Shown here in pieces: positions 17,110 through 26,139 of a stretch of DNA of 41,674 bases. A program made the position numbers and the translations under genes. The stretch is from Planctomycetota bacterium (lineage in GTDB: Bacteria > Planctomycetota > Planctomycetia > Pirellulales > Pirellulaceae). A model generated the notes under the pieces. That model worked only from the letters and a program-made list of their open reading frames with translations. It made no database searches and was not told the origin of the DNA. Each line of letters opens with the position of its first letter. Positions within the stretch are counted from its first letter, which is position 1. The stretch lies in the NCBI GenBank assembly GCA_027619595.1, contig JAQCHP010000030.1, positions 1 through 41,674 on the forward strand, read 5' to 3'.

Positions 17110-18371
17110 GAGTTTCCACGGGTCAGCGGATCGGTCTTGGTGTGGGGGCTCATCGGTACGGCTAAGTCACAAAGCAATTGCTCCAAGATGGCGGCGTGCT
17201 GGGATCGTTGGAAGTGCTCTTGCACGTAATTCCGCGCGTTGGCTCCTAGACGCTTCGTCAAAGATGGATCGTCAAAAAGTCGCCGAATCGCATCGGCCAG
17301 GGCTCGCGCATCGCCTGGTGGAACACAAATGCCCCCTTCGGCTGACTCCATCACATCTCGAATGACACCGTCGATGGCGAGAATGGTGGGACGAGCGGCC
17401 GCCATATAGTCAAATACTTTATTGGGATACGTCGTGCGAAACATCGGAATGTCCTGCAACGTAGCCAAACAGACATCCGATCCGGCCAACACGTCCTTCA
17501 TCTGACTCTTGGGGAAACACCCCGCGAACGTCACGTTGGTAAGTCGTTTCGACTCAACTTCTGCCCGCAGCTTTTCCTCTTCTTTGCCACTCCCGACCAA
17601 CACAAACTGAATCGATGGAATGGACAGTAGTTGTTCGGCGGCACGCAGGATACAACCGATATCGTTGGCGAGGCCCAAGGCACCCGCATAAGTGGCCACA
17701 AATTTACCATCAAGTCCCAGGCCGGCGCGGAAAGTCTGTCCGGTACTCTCGTCCTGGAACATTTCAGGATCGACGCCGTTGGAAATGAAACTGATTTTAT
17801 TCCGCGGCACTCCTTTGCTCACCAGATAGTCTTCGTACGCCGGCGAATTAACAATAAAATGGGCGGCGCGGCGGTAGAGGAATAATTCCAGCTTTCTGGC
17901 AATCCAAATCAGGTAGGGATTGGTCAACACTTTCATGTCGATGGCAAATTCAGGCCAGAGATCTCGGATTTCAATCACGAGCGGTACTCGTTTGAGACGC
18001 GACACGACCCACGCGGAAATCAACTGAAATAACGGTGGCGACGTCCCCATCACAACGTCGGTCTTCCCCGACCGAAGGGCAGCCCAAGTGGACGTCATCA
18101 TGAAACTCACAAAAGCCACAATCCGCCAAACAAAACTTCGATGCAGAGACGGATAAACATAAGCACGAAGTATTCGGATCCCCGACTCACGGCTCTCATG
18201 GATCCAGTAAGGCGTTTTCACAACCGGTTTTCCCGTCAAATAGCCCATGTTGCCGGCGACAATCGTGCAGGCGTGTCCGCGTTGCGTTAGGTACGATAAC
18301 AATTCGAAGTGACGCGTACCTCCGGGGTGGTCGTGTGAGACAAAGCTTTGATGAATCAATAATACACGCAT
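17106..18371 (-). CDS. Glycosyltransferase family 4 (WcaI/WbuB-like)
   Basis: This 421-residue GT-B transferase starts with MRVLLIHQSFV and a glycine-rich acceptor loop (HPGGTRHFELL). EIRDLWPE is at about residue 140, SNGVD marks the domain junction, and VGSGKEEEKL and YPNKVFDYMAA form the nucleotide-sugar site. The common Glu in that last motif is Asp, as in many WbuB-like enzymes. Such proteins add an amino sugar, often FucNAc or a related residue, to a lipid-linked intermediate at the cytoplasmic face. The ATG at 18371 matches the family's N-terminus; the TTG at 18389 would add six residues. The gene is coupled to the PglC-like gene by a four-base overlap. Confidence 0.92.
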   Translation of the reverse strand: MRVLLIHQSFVSHDHPGGTRHFELLSYLTQRGHACTIVAGNMGYLTGKPVVKTPYWIHESRESGIRILRAYVYPSLHRSFVWRIVAFVSFMMTSTWAALRSGKTDVVMGTSPPLFQLISAWVVSRLKRVPLVIEIRDLWPEFAIDMKVLTNPYLIWIARKLELFLYRRAAHFIVNSPAYEDYLVSKGVPRNKISFISNGVDPEMFQDESTGQTFRAGLGLDGKFVATYAGALGLANDIGCILRAAEQLLSIPSIQFVLVGSGKEEEKLRAEVESKRLTNVTFAGCFPKSQMKDVLAGSDVCLATLQDIPMFRTTYPNKVFDYMAAARPTILAIDGVIRDVMESAEGGICVPPGDARALADAIRRLFDDPSLTKRLGANARNYVQEHFQRSQHAAILEQLLCDLAVPMSPHTKTDPLTRGNS

Positions 18372-18405
18372 GGTATCCGCAGCTCGCAACGTCGAAAATT
18401 ACAGT

Positions 18406-19686
18406 CTAAAGGGATGTCCCGTGGGGCTGTGGACTCCGGCACGCCAGAACGTCTTCAAAAACCCGCTCTAAACGCATTGCTAGTTTATGGCGAGCAAATT
18501 CAGATTCGGCAAGGCGTCTCGAATTGGCTCCCATCTGTTGACAACCATCAGGATCGTCGGCGAGCCGTTCCAATGCGTCGGCCAAATCGATGGGTCGTTC
18601 GGGGTCGACTCCATAGCCGCAGCCGTTTCCCTCGATCACTTCGCGTAGCCAACCGGGTACATTCACAATAACGGGCTTGCCAGCCGCCAAGCCATCAAAC
18701 ATCTTGTTGGGGGACCAAGTGTGTTCTTTGCTGGCCCGGTAAATTGTCATACATACGTTGCAAGCTGCGACAAGCTTGGCGACTGCGGACTTATCGGGAA
18801 TGGGGTCCGAGAAGACGAGGTTTTGCAGTCCATACTCCGCCGCCCGTTGTTCAAGCATACTCCTTTGGCCGCCACCACCGTGAAGAACGCACACGATATC
18901 TTTTCGTCCTCGATCCTGTAGGACACGGGCAGCTTCGACGACGTATTCCAACCCGTTGGCCATCCCCATGCCGCCGAAGTAAATCGCCGCGAATCGTTGC
19001 CCCAGCTGGAGCCGATCACGACCCCATTGTCGGTCCACTGCGGGTGAAAACAGGTCCAAATCGGCCGCATTGGGGATCACGGTAATCTTTTCGTCTGCGA
19101 TACCACTCCGCATGATGCCTGCCTTCATGCCCGGGGATAACGCGACAATATGCTGGGCCGCACGGTAGATTTTTCGCTCCATGCGTCGCATCCACCAGAT
19201 CGCCAGTGGATTCTTCAGGGCCCCCAAATTGATTAGCGCATCGGGCCAAAGGTCCCGGACTTCAAACACAAACGGTACCGAAAAGTAACGGCCTAGGCTA
19301 ATTCCCGCTAAGCCGATCGGCAGGGGCGTGTGGGAGGCAAATACGATGTCGGGTTTGGGCAATTTCTGGCCGACCTGGCCGGCCAAACGCGAAAAATGCA
19401 GGAAGGAAAGCATCCGACGGTAGCCGCCCTGGGCCGTAATCTTCAAGGGATTTGCGATGGCTGCCGCAATCGGTATGCAATGGATGCCATCGATTTCAAC
19501 TTCCGACCACAAGCGTCCCCGGGGGAGCGTTAGTCGCGGTTCATTGTCGATCCCCGAGCAGATCATATAGACTTCATGACCACGCGACGTGAGCACTTTC
19601 GCAAATTCATAGGACCGATTCCCGGTGAATCCGTGGTGCGTCGTAAAATGCTGGTGCATGTAAAGGATACGCAAGGGACTACCCAT
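18406..19686 (-). CDS. Glycosyltransferase family 4 (WbuB-like), second copy
   Basis: This 426-residue GT-B enzyme is similar in plan to the glycosyltransferase at 17106-18371: RILYMHQHFTTHHGFTGNRSYEF, EVRDLWPDALINLGAL, IPNAADLDLF, and the donor-site motif SPNKMFDGLAAGKPVI followed by REVIEGNGCG. It probably adds one residue of the repeat unit on the undecaprenyl carrier. The ATG at 19686 overlaps the end of the heparinase-like gene by eight bases. The two GT4 genes look like an old tandem duplication that has diverged. The exact donor and linkage are unknown. Confidence 0.92.
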   Translation of the reverse strand: MGSPLRILYMHQHFTTHHGFTGNRSYEFAKVLTSRGHEVYMICSGIDNEPRLTLPRGRLWSEVEIDGIHCIPIAAAIANPLKITAQGGYRRMLSFLHFSRLAGQVGQKLPKPDIVFASHTPLPIGLAGISLGRYFSVPFVFEVRDLWPDALINLGALKNPLAIWWMRRMERKIYRAAQHIVALSPGMKAGIMRSGIADEKITVIPNAADLDLFSPAVDRQWGRDRLQLGQRFAAIYFGGMGMANGLEYVVEAARVLQDRGRKDIVCVLHGGGGQRSMLEQRAAEYGLQNLVFSDPIPDKSAVAKLVAACNVCMTIYRASKEHTWSPNKMFDGLAAGKPVIVNVPGWLREVIEGNGCGYGVDPERPIDLADALERLADDPDGCQQMGANSRRLAESEFARHKLAMRLERVFEDVLACRSPQPHGTSL

Positions 19687-21952
19687 CCGTCGTGAGCTGC
19701 GGGGAGATGAACGGCGCCGTTGGCGAGCCCAAAACGACCGTATAGGTGGCCAGGGACGACTTTACCGACCACGTCTGCGAGTCCGTGTCATCGCCTTTGA
19801 CTTTCGCACGTGCAACACGCTGCAATTGGATACGGGAGCCGATCGCGATCGCCGTGACAACCCTACGGACTTTGCGCAGTCCGAACGTGCTTACATAAAC
19901 GGGAATCGCTTCCCTCTGGCCATAACTTCGGGAAGCGAATCCCTCGATGCTTCCCCTGAGGTCGCGCCCCTTGACAATTTCTTGCTGCTGGACATTCGCG
20001 TGTTCGGCTAGTCCGTCGTCGGTCCCGCAGTTGACGCACAGCCACGCGGGGCCAGACGACGTTTCAGCCCGCACGACTCCGGCCGATTCGACTTGCCAGT
20101 CCAAGTTCGCTAAATGCCACCGCTGAGTAACTCGGATCGGTACGTCGTTTCGTCGATCACGAGTTTGGGATCGGTGGCGTAGGTCGTCGACGATGAGCCA
20201 AATGTTTTCGGGCAGCGATGCCACCAAACGCCGATGTGTTGTTCGCCAGGGACGTTTTTCATAGTCAAAATGCGTTGCTTCCAGATGCGGTACATCCCCC
20301 GTCGCAACATAGCTGGTCAACTTTCCGCGAGGCCAAGGGAGCCACAAGAATCGGGATACGGATTGCAGCGGACCGTGTCCGTTGAGTTCAATTGTGTTGT
20401 GCGCACGAATTGATTTGAAATGAGTCTCTAGGTCCGGACGGTCCGGCATGTAATAGCGATGGGTACCGCAATCACGGATCAGATTCACTCCGTGGGACCA
20501 AAGATCGAGATGCAATTGATCGTAGTGAGCTGGGCGGTCGTTAAACGTATGGCAGCGCAACATGCACCACGATGCTTCAGCACGCAGCGTATAGTAGCCG
20601 CCAGACTTGAAGGTCGAGGACCGTTGTTGAGGCACGGTCACCGCCGAAGAACCCACCGATTCCGCTGGTGGACTCGCGGCCGGGCAGGGGTTTATAAATT
20701 CATTGCCGAAGAGCCACCGTGACTCCTCGTCCCACGGACCAGCGGTCAAGAGTCGACGACGATGTACCAGGAAGTATCCCGCTTGCACGACGGGCCGAAA
20801 GTCCCAAAACGGGCAATCGGTCAACGGAAGTACATAGGCGCCGTCATTATTGCCGTACTGCGGAACTTCACCCGACTTGTTGTCCAGCATCTGATAGAGG
20901 AACTCCACGCTCTTTCCCAGACGATGATAGACATCGGGAGGTAATGGATCGCCTTGAAGCTCAAGAATACGAGCCGACAAGATCGCCCCGTGGAGCATCA
21001 CTCGTTGGTAATTCAAGGAATGTTGAACGTAGCTGCCATCGTCGTAAACCTGCCGGCGCAGTTCTTGAATCAAGACTTTACGTCCCAGTAATCTCCAGCG
21101 GTCGGACTGTCGCAGTTCCGGAAACAGATGACTTATCACTAACAATCCGGCTGCTTCAGAAATGGCGTGATTATTTTTTTGCGATATGGCGTAGTCGATA
21201 TGGTGTTGGATGCGAAAACCGGTCGCCCAAGCCAGTCGAATGAAGTCACGCCAGTCTTGCGGTTCAGCACCTGTGGCGGAATTGGCCCAAAATCCGACTG
21301 CGAGCGCGATGAAACGGACGGCAGATTCCTGACCGCATTTCCAATGGAAACCTTCGAAGGGAGCACATTCGTCCATCCACGAACGGCACCATTGCCAAAA
21401 CACCGACCGCGCCAACGTACGCTCGTCGCGGGCCGCGGCGCGTGCGGTCTCAAACGCCCATCCAGCTCGAGCGGGCTCCCAGAGCCATCGTGGGTCGCCC
21501 TGTGACGGCAGGTAGTCCGGTATGTCGCACCAAATCGATCCCGGCTGGCTGCGGGTGCCATCAAATGGATTCTTATACCACGATATCTGCTCCGGGGACT
21601 CATAGTCGCAGAAGTAGTAGCACCGACCCCGCTCCAGAGTTTGAAGACGTGCTCGCAAGTCCGGAGTTCGTCGGGGTCCGGGCATCGTGTCGAGGTCCGC
21701 CACCGTTGGTGGCTGCCCTAGCGGAAACAGAAATTCCCGTAAATGCGACCGCTTCCACAAACAATATTCATCCCAGGAAGCGGCGATACCATCTCGCAAT
21801 ATCTCTGGCGGATTCAGCGAATCCCATGGTCGGGAAGCAAATGTCTTCCGTGATTTGCCTGACCAACGGTCAAAATAGACTCCGGCTCGCAAAACTGCGA
21901 TGCGTGGGCCGAAGTACCGTAGCAGATAGTATCCGATTTGGAGTCGATTCAA
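19679..21952 (-). CDS. Heparinase II/III family protein (polysaccharide lyase-like)
   Basis: This is a protein of about 757 residues with an alpha-toroid N-terminal half (NNHAISEAAGLLVISHLFPE; QVYDDGSYVQHSLNYQR) and a beta-sandwich C-terminal half containing DRPAHYDQLHLDLWSHG and the family's RDCGTHRY. These are the hallmarks of heparinase II/III-type uronan lyases, which eliminate at uronic-acid residues. In WecBC-containing clusters such a gene is a common companion, probably trimming or editing a ManNAcA-containing polymer. No signal peptide is evident at the N-terminus, so export is unclear. The frame's first start is TTG at 21952, with no ATG or GTG nearby, and I take it with reservation. 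It lies 29 bases after the epimerase stop. Confidence 0.88.
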   Translation of the reverse strand: MNRLQIGYYLLRYFGPRIAVLRAGVYFDRWSGKSRKTFASRPWDSLNPPEILRDGIAASWDEYCLWKRSHLREFLFPLGQPPTVADLDTMPGPRRTPDLRARLQTLERGRCYYFCDYESPEQISWYKNPFDGTRSQPGSIWCDIPDYLPSQGDPRWLWEPARAGWAFETARAAARDERTLARSVFWQWCRSWMDECAPFEGFHWKCGQESAVRFIALAVGFWANSATGAEPQDWRDFIRLAWATGFRIQHHIDYAISQKNNHAISEAAGLLVISHLFPELRQSDRWRLLGRKVLIQELRRQVYDDGSYVQHSLNYQRVMLHGAILSARILELQGDPLPPDVYHRLGKSVEFLYQMLDNKSGEVPQYGNNDGAYVLPLTDCPFWDFRPVVQAGYFLVHRRRLLTAGPWDEESRWLFGNEFINPCPAASPPAESVGSSAVTVPQQRSSTFKSGGYYTLRAEASWCMLRCHTFNDRPAHYDQLHLDLWSHGVNLIRDCGTHRYYMPDRPDLETHFKSIRAHNTIELNGHGPLQSVSRFLWLPWPRGKLTSYVATGDVPHLEATHFDYEKRPWRTTHRRLVASLPENIWLIVDDLRHRSQTRDRRNDVPIRVTQRWHLANLDWQVESAGVVRAETSSGPAWLCVNCGTDDGLAEHANVQQQEIVKGRDLRGSIEGFASRSYGQREAIPVYVSTFGLRKVRRVVTAIAIGSRIQLQRVARAKVKGDDTDSQTWSVKSSLATYTVVLGSPTAPFISPQLTTDG

Positions 21953-21981
21953 TCCGACAACCCGCGTGATCCAAGTAAGAT

Positions 21982-23547
21982 TTATTGCCCTGTGATGTCG
22001 TTGATGAGTTCACGTGCCCACGTGTCGCGGGCGAAACGCGACGAGCCCCCCGTGGTTAAGAACTTGACATTACTATATTGAGCTTCCCGGTAATCGGTCA
22101 CTTCGCCCGACGCGATGGCGTCCAAAACCTGTTGGATTCCCTGTTCCACCGTCCATTGTGGCGTGAAGTTCAATTCATTGCGGATCTTGCTGAAATCGAC
22201 GCGGTAGTTGCGTTTGTCCACGTCGTCGTCGTTAACGATCAACTCCGCATCCGGGACGCATTGGTGCACAATTTGGCCAATTTGTCGAATCGTGAAGTTT
22301 TGTTCGTTGGATCCGACATTGTAGATCTGGCCCCCTACCAGTTCGGTCGGAGCCGCCAGGATTCTGGCGACGGCCAGCGCCGCATCATCGACATGAATGA
22401 AGGGCCGCCATTGATCGCCGCCAAAGACCGTGATTTGTCCCTCTAACTTGGCCTTCGCGGCCAACACATTGACGACCAAGTCAAATCGGGTTCGTCCCGA
22501 CAGACCGTAGATCGTGGCGAATCGGACGATACTCGGGCGAAATTCATCGGTGACAAGGTTTTGCAACACCCTTTCCGAAGCCAGTTTCGTGTGACCGTAC
22601 AAGGAAATCGGTTTTACTTCAGATCGCTCATCCAATGTCTCGTCGCACGCACCATACACCGAACAGGTACTAGCGAAGATGAACCGTTCGATGCCTTGAT
22701 CGCGTGCGAGTTCAGCGATCATCCGCGTGGCGGAGAGGTTGACGTCGATGGTGAGGCTTTCATCTAGGCTACACGCAGGGTCACCCACAATCGCCCCCAA
22801 ATGAATCACACTCCCTACGCCTCGCATGCACTCAAGGACCTTCTGTACATCGCGGAAATCTTCTCGCACAATTTCGAGGTTCGGATGATTGGCAACCTTA
22901 GAAATTGCCGAGTCTCCGAAAAGTAGCATATCGAGCAGACGCACCTGATAACCGCTATCCAAAAGTTTGGGTAACAGTGCCGAGCCGATGTAGCCGCCAC
23001 CGCCAATCACCAAGACGCGACGTGACTCGAGATTACGTTCCCACGTTGCACGTTCGGGGGCCACTGTTTTTTGCCATAGTTCATTAAATATCCGGGCACC
23101 CACTGTCAAGACGATGGAATAGACCCAAGAAAGACCCAGTACCATACGCACTCCCGGCAAACTGACAATTTCGTTCACCAGAATGCCGTTGAACATGTAT
23201 GAAAAGAAGCCATACAGCAGATAACCAACACTGACTGCTTGAGTTACTACCAGTGCTTTGTATCGTCCCTGGTAAAAGCGACCGTAGGTGTAGAATCCAT
23301 TTAGCAAGAACAGCAAGATACATACGGTCGTCAGCGGCCAAACTGTATTGAAGAGGGCCATCAAGTAGTGCCCAAACAAGTTATCCAACGTTTGTTCGCT
23401 TGCCTCGTATTTGAGGATAATTAACCCAAACATCACGGTAGCGTAAGCCGCTACCTGTGCAGCAACGAGCAAACCGACGTCGGCCAGCACACGCAGCAGC
23501 ATGCCAGGCGTAAGCGACTTAAATGTGCGATGTGGAAGCGGTGCCAT
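21982..23547 (-). CDS. Membrane-anchored NAD-dependent sugar epimerase/dehydratase
   Basis: This 521-residue protein joins four predicted membrane helices (about 17-45, 67-87, 100-122 and 132-154) to an extended SDR domain from about residue 178. The dinucleotide motif is GGGGYIG, the catalytic Ser is in STCSVYG, and YGHTK supplies Tyr and Lys. The membrane part resembles the N-terminus of CapD/WbpM/PglF enzymes. The usual CoA-binding-like domain between the helices and the SDR is absent, and the SDR reads as GalE/WcaG-like. It probably modifies a nucleotide sugar at the membrane. ATG at 23547 is preferred over GTG at 23556 because GAGAAG sits eight bases before it. The specificity is unknown. 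Confidence 0.88.
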   Translation of the reverse strand: MAPLPHRTFKSLTPGMLLRVLADVGLLVAAQVAAYATVMFGLIILKYEASEQTLDNLFGHYLMALFNTVWPLTTVCILLFLLNGFYTYGRFYQGRYKALVVTQAVSVGYLLYGFFSYMFNGILVNEIVSLPGVRMVLGLSWVYSIVLTVGARIFNELWQKTVAPERATWERNLESRRVLVIGGGGYIGSALLPKLLDSGYQVRLLDMLLFGDSAISKVANHPNLEIVREDFRDVQKVLECMRGVGSVIHLGAIVGDPACSLDESLTIDVNLSATRMIAELARDQGIERFIFASTCSVYGACDETLDERSEVKPISLYGHTKLASERVLQNLVTDEFRPSIVRFATIYGLSGRTRFDLVVNVLAAKAKLEGQITVFGGDQWRPFIHVDDAALAVARILAAPTELVGGQIYNVGSNEQNFTIRQIGQIVHQCVPDAELIVNDDDVDKRNYRVDFSKIRNELNFTPQWTVEQGIQQVLDAIASGEVTDYREAQYSNVKFLTTGGSSRFARDTWARELINDITGQ

Positions 23548-23946
23548 ACGTATCACTTCTCTTTGTGGCTGAGAGACGGAAACGGGAGACCATAGTCATT
23601 ATGGCGAATTGACGATGAGACATGGGTCATCTGTGCCGGTGGCGGACAATGAACCGTAGCGTTTAGTTATAGCACGTCGGGGGCAAGTTGGGTGAGAGTG
23701 TCGGCGAGGCTTGAGTCGAGAATTCGCGTCCGGACGACGCGTCGTGGAATAGTTGCAACAATTGATTCAAGCGATGGAATTAGAGCAAATAACGCGATCG
23801 ATGGGGCCGAGACAGGTCGATCGGAATAGTCGGGCTCCCCAGGCCTGAGCGAAGTTGCGATTAAACACGTATTGGCTGGCTACTGTTTAAGTTGAATTCC
23901 GGTGGCCCTGCTGGCTTCACGCCGATCGCTCAATCTGACCAGTGGA
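23548..23946. other. Intergenic region upstream of the epimerase gene
   Basis: These 399 bases lie between the secreted-protein gene and the epimerase gene, both on the minus strand. No coding frame or RNA gene was recognised. It contains one candidate extended -10 element for the downstream operon. Its length suggests that the genes from the epimerase onward have their own promoter and are not simply co-transcribed with the two upstream genes. Confidence 0.5.
23666..23674 (-). promoter_or_regulatory. Candidate extended -10 promoter element
   Basis: On the minus strand this reads TGC-TATAAC, an extended -10 (TGn plus a near-consensus hexamer), about 120 bases upstream of the epimerase start. 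No convincing -35 is present at 17 bases. It would serve the polysaccharide genes downstream. The call is weak because such matches occur by chance. Confidence 0.3.
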
Positions 23947-24954
23947 TTACGACCGACGAAGTGGGTTCGATTTGCGATGCGATTTGGCTGAGCCCTGCTG
24001 CGATTCGACAACCGTCGGGACGATCGGCTCGATGATTTCAGATTCGGGCAGAGAGACGTCCTCGACAACTTCCTTTACATCTTCACGATCCCGTGAGATT
24101 CTTAATCGCAACGGATTGTTTCGCTGCGAAATCGGGTCGCTGACTGACGCCAGTTGGACTGCTTCGGATCGGTTCGCTCGGAGGGTAGTCGGCTCTTTTC
24201 TCCGCGGGGTAGCACGGGTGACGCTTGATTCCTCAGCGGAAGTTTTGGGAGATTTCACCGCGAGTAACTCAGGTTGCGAGTGATCCGGATGGAGTGTCAA
24301 GGGGGATTCACCCCTCAATGAGACGTCCGCAGCACCTGCCAGTAGATCGATCTCGGGCAAAGGTAAAGTCAGACTGCCAAGTCCATTAAACGGATCGACC
24401 TCCGTTGGTGGTTCCGTTGAGTCCGTTGTGGGGAAAGCTTCCGTCGGTTCGACGGGACCGGGAGAAGGAGTCATGGGGAGCGCACTGTCCGACCCATCGG
24501 ATGGTGTCAAATCTGTCGCAGGGTCTAATATCCCAGTTGGCGGATTCCCCGTCGGATCTGGGCTTCTGCGCGGATCGGGGGATATGGGCGATTCGCCGAC
24601 CATGTCACGTGGTACGCTCGAATTGCGGCTCGGCTGTGAAGGCGACGTGTTCTTCCGATCTTCGCGCACTTCGCGGTCACGCAACTCCTCTCCCTTTGTA
24701 GGAGGATCCGTCTTCGGCACTTCCTCCGAGACCGACCGCGTCGAGGCAGATCGTGATCCGGGCCATCGTGACCAATGGGTTTCGGTAAAACCGTACGTTC
24801 TTCGGCGGGGACAACAGCCACCGACGACTCCGCAACCTCCGCTGCATGTCGGCCCCGAACATGACCGTCCGGAAGGTTGGCTCCATACATTCTGCGCGCC
24901 AGCGGCGACCATCATTATGGCTACCCAGACTGTGATTAACCCGTTGCGAACCAT
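23947..24954 (-). CDS. Secreted Pro/Ser/Thr-rich low-complexity protein
   Basis: This 335-residue protein starts with a signal peptide (MVRNGLITVWVAIMMVAAGAQNVWSQ), followed by a short Cys/Gly cluster (CSGPTCSGGCGVVGGCC) and then a long disordered Pro-, Ser-, Thr-, Asp- and Glu-rich tail with many Arg/Lys in its last third. I recognise no domain. AGGA precedes the ATG by about eight bases. It sits 78 bases after the export lipoprotein gene, so the two are probably co-transcribed. It may be an envelope-anchored or matrix protein of the exported polysaccharide, but nothing in the sequence proves that. Low-complexity composition means distant relatives would be hard to detect. Confidence 0.72.
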   Translation of the reverse strand: MVRNGLITVWVAIMMVAAGAQNVWSQPSGRSCSGPTCSGGCGVVGGCCPRRRTYGFTETHWSRWPGSRSASTRSVSEEVPKTDPPTKGEELRDREVREDRKNTSPSQPSRNSSVPRDMVGESPISPDPRRSPDPTGNPPTGILDPATDLTPSDGSDSALPMTPSPGPVEPTEAFPTTDSTEPPTEVDPFNGLGSLTLPLPEIDLLAGAADVSLRGESPLTLHPDHSQPELLAVKSPKTSAEESSVTRATPRRKEPTTLRANRSEAVQLASVSDPISQRNNPLRLRISRDREDVKEVVEDVSLPESEIIEPIVPTVVESQQGSAKSHRKSNPLRRS

Positions 24955-25032
24955 TTTTGCATTCCTATCTTGAAACGTTGGTACGAGCCTGCCAAACCCT
25001 CGAAATCCTGGACTAGCTCAGAGAGCGGTGTT

Positions 25033-26139
25033 CTAGAACCCCCCAAATCTTTGCAGATTCTGGACGGTCTGAGACCCGAGCAACGAGAAGCCGAGCACCC
25101 GTTCGAAAGGTTGTGTCAGTTTTCCGACAAATCCGTCCACCGCCAACCAACGGTCCTCGGCGATAAAGAGCCGATCCCCTGGCAATAGCTGGTAGTTCGT
25201 GGCCGCACTGCCACCCTGTACCATCGAGTCCCAATCAATGGGCAGAATTTGATCGCAGCCAGCACCGGGATGCGTGGGACGAGCTATCCACATACGCCGA
25301 CTCGCCACGCGATCCAAGCCACCCACCGAGGCAATTGCGTCGAGCACCGTGTCATTACCTGTGATCGGTTGCCTCGTGACGCTGTCGCCGAAACCGGCGC
25401 CTTCACGTACGACGTAAAACGCTTTGCTGTTGTAGGCAAAGACATCGAGCGAGACTTCGGGTCTATCGAGGAATTTCGCCAGATATTGCTCAATCGCAGC
25501 CTTGGCTTCGGCCTTGGTCATGCCAGCCACATAAACGCTACCATAACTTCCCAACGTCACGGTTCCATCGGGACCAACCAAATGCTCATTCGCAATTTGT
25601 TCCTGCCCCGATAACTGCAAAATGGAGACCGACACCTGCGCATTGGGGATCTGACGATCGAGTTGCTTGGCAATGGCCGCCTGGGCCTCTGCCGGTGTCA
25701 GATCGACGACCCTCACCGCCCCATACGTCGGACCAAGATTTACCATACCGGTGGGCTCGATTTGGAACGACCCAGCGATGGGAGCCTCAGCGGGCGTTGG
25801 TAGTGCTTGGATTTGCAGGATGTCCAAGGTTTGAAGGAAATAGGGGGACTTCGGGACAAGACGGGTTGCGTTGAGAATGAGGACGTCAGGTGGCTCCAGC
25901 CGGTACTCGGGCAACGAGACCTTTGCCAATTCCGCCGGGGGGCGTAGAGGAGCGACTAGATTGCCGTTTTCATCCGGCACTAAAGTCCCTTCGTGGGGCA
26001 CCATGGAAAGTTCTTCTTCCTGCCACGGAAGTACCTGTGTGGATAGGGTCGTACAGCCGCACAGGGCCGCCATCCCTCCGTAGGCGATCGCTCGCCAACA
26101 CCAAACACCCACTACGTCAGCCAACGTCCGAGACTTCAT
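25033..26139 (-). CDS. Polysaccharide export outer-membrane lipoprotein (Wza-like)
   Basis: This 368-residue protein has a probable lipoprotein signal ending in AALCGC, with Cys as the acylation site. It then has a poly-export domain (YRLEPPDVLILN) and two SLBB-type ligand-binding repeats (FQIEPTGMVNLGPTYG...; VGPDGTVTLGSYGSVYVAG...). It ends with LLPGDRLFIAED and a short C-terminal helix. Wza-type proteins form the outer-membrane pore through which capsule or EPS leaves the cell. ATG at 26139 is preceded by GAGGGGA, a good ribosome site, and is chosen over the longer frame. It is the first gene of the minus-strand cluster and is divergent from the large TPR gene. The matching inner-membrane kinase (Wzc) is not in the window. 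Confidence 0.93.
   Translation of the reverse strand: MKSRTLADVVGVWCWRAIAYGGMAALCGCTTLSTQVLPWQEEELSMVPHEGTLVPDENGNLVAPLRPPAELAKVSLPEYRLEPPDVLILNATRLVPKSPYFLQTLDILQIQALPTPAEAPIAGSFQIEPTGMVNLGPTYGAVRVVDLTPAEAQAAIAKQLDRQIPNAQVSVSILQLSGQEQIANEHLVGPDGTVTLGSYGSVYVAGMTKAEAKAAIEQYLAKFLDRPEVSLDVFAYNSKAFYVVREGAGFGDSVTRQPITGNDTVLDAIASVGGLDRVASRRMWIARPTHPGAGCDQILPIDWDSMVQGGSAATNYQLLPGDRLFIAEDRWLAVDGFVGKLTQPFERVLGFSLLGSQTVQNLQRFGGF

Noticed and set aside
20719-21243. 174-residue plus-strand frame
   Set aside because: It is a shadow of the heparinase-like gene.
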